Positions 9,677 to 16,945 of a DNA stretch of 33,325 nucleotides are shown here, piece after piece. Source of the DNA: Chersky-299 sp963749535 (GTDB taxonomy: Bacteria; Actinomycetota; Thermoleophilia; RBG-16-64-13); contig CAVVNF010000007.1 in assembly GCA_963749535.1 (NCBI GenBank), positions 1 to 33,325 of the forward strand. The letters run 5' to 3'. Every line of letters begins with the position of its first letter. Within the stretch, counting starts at the first letter, position 1. The notes under the pieces are model-generated. The model did no database searches, had not been told where the DNA came from, and saw nothing but the letters and a program-made list of their open reading frames with translations. A program made the position numbers and the translations under genes.

Positions 9677-10438
9677 ATCTCGGTCTCTACGAACAGGCGC
9701 CTTTCCGTGACGCCGCGGGAGCCGAGTTCCGGCCTGGGGGTCTGGGGCTTACCGAGGAGTTGGCGGCGGATTGTGGTCTCGTGCCAGGTCAGCGCGTGCT
9801 CGATCTAGGCTGCGGGGTGGGGTCGACAGCCTCCCTTCGTGGCCCGGCAGTGGGGAGCGAGCGCCGTCGGACTGGATTCCTCGTCACGCTTTATCGACGA
9901 GGCACGCATGCGGGACCCGAGCGGGACGTGGGTCGTTGGGCGAGCCGAAGAGATCCCTCTCCCCGCCTCCTCCTTCGATGTCGTTTTCTGCGAGTGCTTT
10001 CTCTCGGCAGTGGACGATCCGGCCAAAGTGTTGCGTGAGATTCGTCGGGTTCTTGGGGCCGGCGGCCGGCTCGCGGTCAGCGACATGTACCTCAGGAACC
10101 CGGGGTGCGGGCAGTCGCTGCGCGGCATTCCCTCCGCTACCTGCCTGCGCGGCGCCGCCGGCCGGGAAGTAGTGGTGTCCATGCTGGAGCAGGCAGGCTT
10201 CACAGTGTTTGTCTGGCGCGACCGGTCGGACGCGCTGAAGGCCTTCATGGCCCGTATGGTCTTCGCTTACGGCTCTGCGGCGGACTTCTGGGAAGCTGTC
10301 CTTGGTGCGGACCGGCGTGGCACGGAGTCGATCGCACTTGCTCGCCCCGGCTACTACCTGTTGGTGGCGGAGTCTCGCAGTGGCACAACGCGCGCCCAAA
10401 AGACGGAGGAGAGATGGACGACGCTCGCATGCACATGA
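9673..10438 (+). CDS. Class I SAM-dependent methyltransferase (DVU_1556-like, frameshifted)
   Basis: About 255 residues. Motif I RVLDLGCGVGST ends the first frame; after a break near 9826-9838 the sequence continues in the next frame with LARQWGASAVGLDSS (acidic SAM-ribose strand), then GRAEEIPLPASSFDVVFCE and the post-motif LREIRRVLGAGGRLAVSDMY. This is a standard UbiE/Methyltransf_11 type fold. The start ATG overlaps the previous stop (ATGA), and the 3' end overlaps the next gene by 25 bases. Its substrate is not evident. Being locked between a Cys-rich redox protein and a C-GCAxxG-C-C protein, next to a radical SAM gene, it may act on a cofactor or intermediate of the same pathway rather than on DNA or RNA. 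Confidence 0.8.
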
Positions 10439-10896
10439 TGGAGCTCTCCCAAAAGGGTTACTACTGCAGCCAGATACTGCTCAGTCTCGCTTTGGAGGCG
10501 CAGGGCAAACAGGATCCCGATCTCATCCGAGCGATGGCCGGATTGGCCCTCGGAGCCGGAGAGGGAATGGGAACCTGCGGCGCATTGGAGGGGGCCGCGT
10601 GCTTGATTGCTCTGTACGCAGCCAAAGGCCAGGATTCTGAAGTCGAGATGGACGAGTTCCGGCTCATGCTGGCCGAGTTGTGGGAATGGTTCGAGAAAGA
10701 GGTGGGCGCGGCATATGGGGGCGTCACGTGCGACGACATCCTTGCGGACGGCACCCCGAGGAAGCAACGATGCGGCCCGATCGTGGACGCGACGTACTTG
10801 AAGGTAATCGAGATTCTCATGGAGCAGGGCATCGATCCTACCGAGCCTCGCGCTGCCGAGCATCCGGCGACTGGGCCCCGCGCCGTGGAGCCATAG
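10414..10896 (+). CDS. C-GCAxxG-C-C family redox protein (DVU_1555-like)
   Basis: 160-residue protein carrying the Cys signature of the C_GCAxxG_C_C family: an early Cys in GYYCSQILL, the core GMGTCGALEGAACLI, and later Cys in VTCDDIL and QRCGPIV. These proteins are thought to bind a redox centre and often sit in clusters with Mo or Fe-S enzymes. Start ATG 10414 follows GGAGGAG; the ORF could extend upstream but the family begins here. The last 20 residues are Pro/Glu/Ala-rich and may be disordered. Intact. It overlaps the methyltransferase gene and is followed by about 100 bases of GAGCC-rich sequence before the radical SAM gene. Confidence 0.85.
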   Translation: MDDARMHMMELSQKGYYCSQILLSLALEAQGKQDPDLIRAMAGLALGAGEGMGTCGALEGAACLIALYAAKGQDSEVEMDEFRLMLAELWEWFEKEVGAAYGGVTCDDILADGTPRKQRCGPIVDATYLKVIEILMEQGIDPTEPRAAEHPATGPRAVEP

Positions 10897-10996
10897 GCTG
10901 TGGAGCCTCCTACCTGGCCCGGCGCCGAGGAGCCTCCGGATACCGAAGCTCTGGCGCAGGGATTCTCGGGCTCCAGAGTCCTGGGCCGAGCCCGCG

Positions 10997-12410
10997 ATGG
11001 TTGACCGCTCCGGCACCACCGCCAGGTCTACGGAAAGCCTCTGCCCCGTATGCCTGCGCAAGGTCCGAGCGGCATTGATGGAGCGAGGACGAGACGGTCG
11101 TACTGGAGGGACGTTGCCCCGACCATGGAGTGTGGCGCACCCCGATCTGGCACGGTTCCGCCCACCTACGAGTCTTGGTGTGGCGACGGCCACTCCGGCG
11201 AGGGGTGTCGCACGGGCGCCGCCGCCGGCGCGGCCTGCGGCGCGCCCAGTTCGGTCGGTGGTGCGACCGCTTGCGCGGTCGGTGACTTTGCCAAATGCCC
11301 CGGGGAATGCGGTCTTTGCCCAGACGCACGCACAAAGCACATGCACCGCGGTGCTGGAGGTCACCCGGCGGTGCAACTTGACCTGTCCCGTCTGTTTCGC
11401 GGACGCATCGCCTGGGATTACGCAGGCGGATGCCACGCTTACCGATCTGACGAGGAGCCTTCGCAAACTATTCGTGGAACAGGGCCGGGTCAATCTGCAG
11501 TTGTCAGGCGGCGAGCCAACAATGCGGAGCGATCTCCCGCAGGTCGTTGCCGCCGCGCGTGAGGCGGGCTTCACCTTCGTGCAACTGAACACCAATGGCC
11601 TTCGTCTCGCGGCCGAGCCAGGATACGCGGAGGCGCTCAAGGACGCTGGACTTGTTTCCGTGTTCCTCCAATTCGACGGTCTCACGGACGAAACGTATCG
11701 TGCTCTGCGCGGCCGGCCACTCGTCACAGAGAAACTCCTGGACCTTGGAACGGTGCGCCGAGGCGGGTTTAGGCGCCGTGCTCGTGCCCACGTTGGTCCC
11801 GGGGGTCAACGACTATGAGGTCGGCTCCCTTGTGCGTCTCGCTGCCCAGTGGGCGCCCGTGGTCCGCGGAGTCCACTTACAGCCGGTGAGTTACTTCGGA
11901 AGATACATTCGTGGCGACCGGCCGAGGCTGACGTTGCCGGAGGTGCTGCGTGCCTTGGAATCGCAGACCGGCGGCGAGGTCCAGGCAACCGACTTCGGGC
12001 CGAGCGGCTGCGAGCACGTGGCCTGTTCGTTTCGGGCGAGATACTGGGTGCGCGACGGCGGAAGACTGGAGCTGGTACGTACGGCGCCGTCCCGCTGCTC
12101 TCCCGACCCGGGGGACGAGGCCCACCGTGCCATCGCGGCCACATCCCGTCAGTGGGGCGGGAGACAGGAATCGGGCGGGAAGGGGACGAGATCTCCGGAG
12201 GCTTCTTCCGACGATCTGGGTCGCTTTCTTGAGGCCGCCGATAGGATGCTCTCAATCTCTGGCATGTTGTTTCAAGATGCGTGGAACATCGATCTCGCGC
12301 GCATCCGGCGCTGCTGCGTTCACGCCGTCGTGCCCGAGCGCGGACTGGTGCCATTCTGCCTGTGGAACCTCACAAGCGCGTCGGGCCGGCGACTGTACCC
12401 TCGATGCTGA
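10997..12410 (+). CDS. Radical SAM protein, TrsS-like (DVU_1554 type; several frameshifts)
   Basis: About 470 residues recovered across five frame segments, with breaks near 11080, 11160, 11325 and 11755. The order of motifs is: TESLCPVCLRKV; RCPDHGVWRTPIWHG; a Cys-rich CPGECGLCPDA; the radical SAM site RRCNLTCPVCFA (CxxxCxxC, binding the 4Fe-4S/SAM cluster); SGGEPTMR; LVPGVNDYEVG; DFGPSGCEHVACSF; and a tail LFQDAWNIDLARIRRCC...PFCLWNLTS. I recall NCBI naming this family radical SAM (seleno)protein TrsS; this copy uses Cys at all positions I can align. ATG 10997 is the first start in frame but has no clear ribosome site. The product and reaction are not established. Its place in the mop operon suggests it makes or modifies something needed by the oxidoreductase pathway. 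Confidence 0.8.
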
Positions 12411-13725
12411 CGGTTCCCATCACGCCCCTGGACGAGTGGACGGCCCGGCGCGTGGGCGCCGGCCATCTCACCCGGTCTGCCCTCGAAGGCTGGCAACTCG
12501 ACCGCCTGCGCGAGGTCGTCGGCTGGGCGCGCGAGCGCTCTCCTTTCTATCGTCGGTTGTATGAGCGTCTGCCTCCCGGAGCGCCCCAGGATCTTCGGTG
12601 GTCTCTGGGCCCTGCCGCTGACAAAGCAGAGCGACCTCCGCGACCACGGCGCCGACCTTATATGTGTTTCCCAGGGAGACATCGCGCGGGTGGTCACGAT
12701 CCCGACCTCCGGAAGCACCGGGCAGCCCAAGCGCGTGTGGTTCACGGAAGAAGATCTGGAGCTCACGGTCGATCATTTCCGCCATGGCATGAGGGCCCTC
12801 GTTCGCCCCGGAGAGCGCGTGCTGGTGCTGATGCCCGGGACGACTCCGGGTAGCGTCGGGACTCTCCTGCGAGCCGCTCTTGCTCGTGACGGGGTCGAAG
12901 CAGAGGCCTACGGGTTCGTTGACAATTGCGGGCAAGTGGCGGAACGCGTCGAGAACTGGGGCGCCGACTGCCTCGTGGGTGTGCCGGGTCAAGTGCTGCG
13001 GCTGGCTCGGAGTCGGCAAGGGCGGGCTATCACGCCCGAGCGGCTGAAGAGCGTGCTTCTCTCCGGCGATCATGTCGCCGGTCAGCTTCGCGCAGCCCTG
13101 GAGCGGACATGGGGGTGTCGCGTCTTCGAGCACTATGGGTCCACGGAAACAGGGCTCGGCGGCGCGGTCCAGTGCCGGGCGTTCGCTGGACTGCACGTTC
13201 GGGAAGCGGATCTTCTCTTCGAGGTGATCGATCCTGGTACAGGCCATCCGACACCGGATGGGGAACTGGGTGAGCTCGTCGTCACCACGTTGACGCGTCG
13301 GGGGATGCCCCTCATCCGTTTTCGCACCGGAGATGCGGGGCGGATGGCAGCGGCCCCCTGCAGATGCGGAAGTGTGTTGCGCTGTTTGGAGAGGGTCGAC
13401 GGGCGGCTGGACGAGGCGGTGGACCTTGGCAATGGCGCCGTTCTCACCATGGGAGAGTTGGATGAGGCGGTGTATGCGCAGAGAATGGGCGTCAGGGTTC
13501 TCGGCAGCGATCGTGGGCCACAGCGACGCGACTCAGCTCGTCCTTCGGATCTATGCTCAGCAGGGTCCTCCAGCGCATTGCTTGGAGGGCCTTACCGCGA
13601 GCGTCGAAGCCATTCCTTCCATACGAAGCAAAAAGGTGGCCGTGATCATCGAGGTGGTGGATGACGCGGGGGACCAGCCCGTGGTCATGAAGCGGAAGAT
13701 CACGGATGCAAGAGGACCCCAGTGA
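12404..13725 (+). CDS. AMP-dependent CoA ligase (DVU_1553-like, frameshifted)
   Basis: About 440 residues in three segments with breaks near 12600 and 13490. Phenylacetate-CoA ligase-like member of the ANL superfamily: LREVVGWARERSPFYRRLYE at the N-terminus, the P-loop TIPTSGSTGQPKRV, the VFEHYGSTETG motif, and IRFRTGDAGRM with the conserved Asp. A CRCGSVLRCLERVDGR segment follows, as in PaaK-type ligases, then a C-terminal lid ending about residue 440. It should activate a carboxylate to an acyl-CoA with ATP. In this operon the acid could be the product of the aldehyde oxidoreductase, an inference from context only. The start overlaps the radical SAM stop by 7 bases. Last gene of the operon. 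Confidence 0.82.
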
Positions 13726-13847
13726 CGACTGCAGCTGGGCTGATCGGACGAGCTGCGCCGCCGGGGCCGGATCTGGCGGTCCGACCGAAGGCTCGCATGA
13801 CCAACATCTGCACTGCCTAGGGCTCGTATGGAATGAAGTTCAGCTAT

Positions 13848-13871
13848 TTGTATCATTTGCGATGATACAAT
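13848..13871 (+). promoter_or_regulatory. Perfect palindromic operator overlapping an extended -10 promoter
   Basis: A 9-bp perfect inverted repeat, TTGTATCAT (13848-13856) and ATGATACAA (13862-13870), with a 5-base spacer TTGCG. The right arm contains TGATACAAT, an extended -10 element, so a bound regulator would block the promoter. It lies about 105 bases upstream of the Ntn hydrolase gene, whose operon encodes a GntR/HutC regulator, the likely binder. The arms are AT-rich within GC-rich surroundings and lack a T-run, so a terminator is unlikely. No other feature is visible in 13726-13976. Confidence 0.6.
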
Positions 13872-13976
13872 TGCCTCATAGTTCACACGGCTGTGGCATG
13901 CATCTTCCATCGGTCAAGGCTCCGCGCATGTCAGCGGCCATAAGCCGAACCAGGATTGTGGAGGACGGGTCCGTCG

Positions 13977-14630
13977 ATGACCTTGGTCGTGGCCTTTCGT
14001 GCAACGGATGGCGTGGCGCTCATGAGCGACACCAGGAAGTGGCTGCGAAGTGGCTCATATGTTGACGGACACCAAAAACTCGTGCGAAGCTTGGACGGCC
14101 TAATCACCGGGGCCGGCTCGGGTCAACTTCTAGATTACGTTGCGGCGCACGCTCAGCGCCGTCTCAGACCGGAGGCGATCCTTCTTATCGCGCAAACGGC
14201 CTCCTACGGCGCGATGCAAGGGGAATCGGCTGAGTGGACCGTGACCGTTGAGCCCAGTTCCAAAGCTGGTCCCAATGCGCCGTCCGGAATCGACTTCGAC
14301 GTTTTCGATGGGTTCCATTTCAGACCGAAATGGTGGATTCCTGGTAGTCTTCCGTCAGGCCTGCCCTCGCACTTTGTAGAGCAGACCAGCAGCTGCCTCA
14401 GGTCCGTTCTAGACGAGAAACGCTCGCTCGAGGAGATTCGTGGTATCGCTCGTCGACTCTATTCTGATCTCTACCCTTCGGGACTCGTCAGCCCCATGTT
14501 CGACTTCGGCACCCATCGGCCAGGCGGCGAGATCACGATCGAGCGTCTGTATGTGGAGAGAGACTCGTCCAGGCGGCTGTCTCGGCCCTCTGTTCATGCC
14601 CCGAGTCCCCTGAGGAGCGTCACGTGGTAA
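13977..14630 (+). CDS. Proteasome-like Ntn hydrolase with Thr1/Asp17/Lys33
   Basis: 217-residue protein. After removal of the initiator Met, the chain begins TLVVAFRATDGVALMSDTR; numbering from that Thr places Asp at 17 (SDTR) and Lys at 33 (GHQKLV), exactly the catalytic Thr1, Asp17 and Lys33 of proteasome beta subunits and HslV. A GAGSG turn follows at 44-48, where those proteins have a Gly-rich loop. This points to a self-compartmentalising peptidase or amidase of the HslV/Anbu/beta-subunit group. It has no propeptide and no neighbouring ATPase (HslU-like) gene. ATG 13977 has GGAGG 12 bases upstream, a rather long spacing; upstream start codons are ignored because Thr1 must follow Met. It ends inside the start of the GntR gene (7-base overlap). 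Specific family and substrate unknown. Confidence 0.75.
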   Translation: MTLVVAFRATDGVALMSDTRKWLRSGSYVDGHQKLVRSLDGLITGAGSGQLLDYVAAHAQRRLRPEAILLIAQTASYGAMQGESAEWTVTVEPSSKAGPNAPSGIDFDVFDGFHFRPKWWIPGSLPSGLPSHFVEQTSSCLRSVLDEKRSLEEIRGIARRLYSDLYPSGLVSPMFDFGTHRPGGEITIERLYVERDSSRRLSRPSVHAPSPLRSVTW

Positions 14631-15511
14631 CGGGCAAGCGCGGCCAAGGGGTGACGCTCTATTACCGCTTGATGTCGTCTCTCAAGGACAACATCCTCGG
14701 TGGTCGCTTCGCGCCGGGGGACAGGCTGCCTTCCGAGGTCGAACTGGTGAAGATGTTCCAGATGAGCCGGGTGGTGGTTCGGCAGGCCCTGGCAATACTC
14801 GAGCGCGAGGGATTGATAGTCAGGCTGAAGGGCAAGGGCACCTTCGTTGCTACTGATCTCCCTGTGGAGGCGACGCCGGTCCTATCGGGGTACATCGAGG
14901 ACTTCCTGCGGGTGGGTCTTGCCACCAAGGCCAAGATCCTGGAATTCGGACTCGTGAATGCCACCGCCGCGCTAGCCTCAGCGCTTGGGGTGGGCGAAGG
15001 CGCCGAGCTTCTACACGTCAAGCGGTTGCGTTCGTGGGAAGGCCGTCCGCTGTCTATCATCGAGAACTACGTGCCCTACTCCATCGGAGCCTTGGTTCCC
15101 CCGGCTTTGTTGGAGGAGGAACCGCTCATGCAACTCGTCGAGAAATACGCCGGGGTGCAGATCGACTTTGCCTCCGAGGTGCTGCAGGCGATCTCGGCCG
15201 ATGCGGAAATGGCGTCGCTCCTGGACATCAGTCTCTTGGCGCCCGTCCTCAAGATGAGTCTGACCGCCTTCTCGATGGAGGGCCAGATAGTGAATCTGGC
15301 CACCGTCTACTACCGGTCGGACCGTTACAACCATCGCGGTTATCTTCGCCGCAGCCGTAGCGCCGATACGTTCGGCTGGATACCGGCGGAGGAGGCGCCC
15401 ACCGGCGGCTCGCTGCCTCCCGAATCCATCCCGGGATCGTGCACGGGAAAGAACACCTCACCGCGCTCAGAACTTCTGGACATTGAGCCCCAGAGCGGCG
15501 ATACAATCTGA
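14624..15511 (+). CDS. GntR family regulator, HutC/UTRA type
   Basis: 295-residue regulator. The winged helix spans residues 10-75 with GRFAPGDRLPSEVELVKMF, MSRVVVRQALAILEREG and RLKGKGTFVA. A UTRA ligand domain (residues about 85-240) follows, including VKRLRSWEGRPLSIIENYVP, the segment that in UTRA proteins lines the effector pocket. GTG 14624 has GAGGAG seven bases upstream and overlaps the Ntn hydrolase stop, so the two are translationally coupled. It probably controls its own operon through the palindrome at 13848-13871 in response to a small ligand. About 50 residues after the UTRA domain are Pro/Ser-rich and not recognised. Confidence 0.9.
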   Translation: MVTGKRGQGVTLYYRLMSSLKDNILGGRFAPGDRLPSEVELVKMFQMSRVVVRQALAILEREGLIVRLKGKGTFVATDLPVEATPVLSGYIEDFLRVGLATKAKILEFGLVNATAALASALGVGEGAELLHVKRLRSWEGRPLSIIENYVPYSIGALVPPALLEEEPLMQLVEKYAGVQIDFASEVLQAISADAEMASLLDISLLAPVLKMSLTAFSMEGQIVNLATVYYRSDRYNHRGYLRRSRSADTFGWIPAEEAPTGGSLPPESIPGSCTGKNTSPRSELLDIEPQSGDTI

Positions 15512-15559
15512 TCAAGGCCGGGGAGGTCAGTCGGCTTGGTTGATGCTTGAGCCGCGCGA

Positions 15560-16027
15560 GTGACCGGGCAAGTACTGCCGTTGGGGGGATCCACGATCTA
15601 CACTTCCGCGATTTACCTGTGGCTCGTCACGCCCGGAGTCGACGGACGCGCCAGCAAGTTCGTTTCCGCACTCGGAGTGCTCCTGCGCAGGTCGGGTTGT
15701 GATGGGCGTGTGTGCCAGAATGGGAGCGGGTCGCTGGTTATAGGCTCGTCCGAAGGGGGCCTTTTCGAGTACGCCTCCAATGGGGAGATCGCCGCCAACC
15801 TGGCCGCGCTGCACAGTGAGACGCCGGAAGACTTGGTGATGGTCGGCACTGCGTTCCGGGACGAGCGCGTCTCCTGGGTGATGAAGAATATGGGCGGCAT
15901 GTCCTTCCAGCCGCGGACGCTGGAGTCGCTCGAGGAACTGGTGAACGGGGTCGGCTGGAAGGTTACGCGCGCGGTGGAAGGTAATCCGGTGTATCACGTG
16001 TTCAGCTTGGGGAAAACCGCTTCGTAG
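15560..16027 (+). CDS. Hypothetical protein, possibly a methyltransferase C-terminal half
   Basis: 155-residue ORF from GTG 15560, limited by a stop at 15548-15550 and with no clear ribosome site. I do not recognise it firmly. The second half (SLVIGSSEGG, PEDLVMVGTAFRDE, SLEELVNGVGWKV, NPVYHVFSLGK) looks like the late strands and helices of a class I methyltransferase, while no SAM-binding Gly motif is present in this or the neighbouring frames. It may be a truncated remnant or a frame-broken gene. GC content and codon use match the neighbours. It sits between the GntR gene and the alpha/beta hydrolase, all on the same strand. Confidence 0.4.
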   Translation: MTGQVLPLGGSTIYTSAIYLWLVTPGVDGRASKFVSALGVLLRRSGCDGRVCQNGSGSLVIGSSEGGLFEYASNGEIAANLAALHSETPEDLVMVGTAFRDERVSWVMKNMGGMSFQPRTLESLEELVNGVGWKVTRAVEGNPVYHVFSLGKTAS

Positions 16028-16079
16028 TTACCGAGAGTCGCCCAGCAGTCGCCGGTAGTCGTGAACAAGGAGAATTCGA

Positions 16080-16913
16080 GTGAGCCCGATGACCGAAGGA
16101 ATCTTGGCGGTGCCCGGAGCCGGCCTTTATTACAAACTTCGCGGTTCGGGTCCGCTGCTGCTCGTAATCCAGGGGGGAGATGGGGACGCGGAAGCCTCCG
16201 ACGGTCTCGCCGGCCATCTTTTGGACTTCCACACGGTCCTCACGTACGATCGCCGGGGATTGTCGAGAAGCAAACTGCACGACGGCGCCCCGCCTCCGAG
16301 CGGCCTCGAGACGCACGGCGACGATGTCCACCTCTTGCTCGCCGCCGTCGCGACCGAACCCGTCTCCGTGCTCGGCAGTAGCATCGGCGCGCTGATAGGG
16401 CTCGAGTTGGTCTCCCGACACCCTGAGCAGGTACGCACCCTCGTCGCGCATGAGCCTCCGGCCCCCATGCTGCTCTCCGGCGCCGAGCGAGCCGACGCGG
16501 AACGTTTCCAGCAGGAAGTCGAGGACTTGTACGCCCGTGAGGGCGTGGCCGCGGCCATGCGGAAGTTCGTCACCGCTCTGTCCGATTTCTCCGACCGGGA
16601 GCCCGACGTCGAGCTGCCGCGCCCTGGCCCGCAGCGGGCCGCCAACCTGGACTTCTTCCTGGCTCACGACACCGGCGCGGTCAGTCGATACCGCCTGGAC
16701 ATCCCAGCGCTCAAGTCGGCACCTGCGCGAATCGTACCCGCGGCGGGGCGTACCTCCCGCGAGATCTGGACGCACCATTGCGCGGTCCGCTTGGCAGAGC
16801 TATTGGGTGTAAAAGTGGCGGAATTCCCAGGCGGCCACAATGGCTTCGTCCTTCATCCGAGGGCTTTCGCGGCGCGGCTGCGCGAGGTCTTGGAGGGGGT
16901 CGAGAAGGGGTGA
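16080..16913 (+). CDS. Alpha/beta fold hydrolase
   Basis: 277-residue alpha/beta hydrolase. The oxyanion region is VIQGGDGD, followed by YDRRGLSRS, the nucleophile elbow VLGSSIGALIG with Ser in GSSIG, and the catalytic His in FPGGHNGF near the C-terminus. The acid residue is not certain; the expected strand reads PARIVPAAGRTS, with no Asp. The GTG at 16080 has AAGGAG seven bases before it; ATG 16089 is an alternative. It is the last plus-strand gene before the convergent GcvT-GlyA fusion (32-base gap). Substrate is unknown; esterase or epoxide hydrolase-like enzymes share this fold. Confidence 0.85.
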   Translation: MSPMTEGILAVPGAGLYYKLRGSGPLLLVIQGGDGDAEASDGLAGHLLDFHTVLTYDRRGLSRSKLHDGAPPPSGLETHGDDVHLLLAAVATEPVSVLGSSIGALIGLELVSRHPEQVRTLVAHEPPAPMLLSGAERADAERFQQEVEDLYAREGVAAAMRKFVTALSDFSDREPDVELPRPGPQRAANLDFFLAHDTGAVSRYRLDIPALKSAPARIVPAAGRTSREIWTHHCAVRLAELLGVKVAEFPGGHNGFVLHPRAFAARLREVLEGVEKG

Positions 16914-16945
16914 TGACTTAGCGGCGACTCGCTGCCCCAGCCCGC

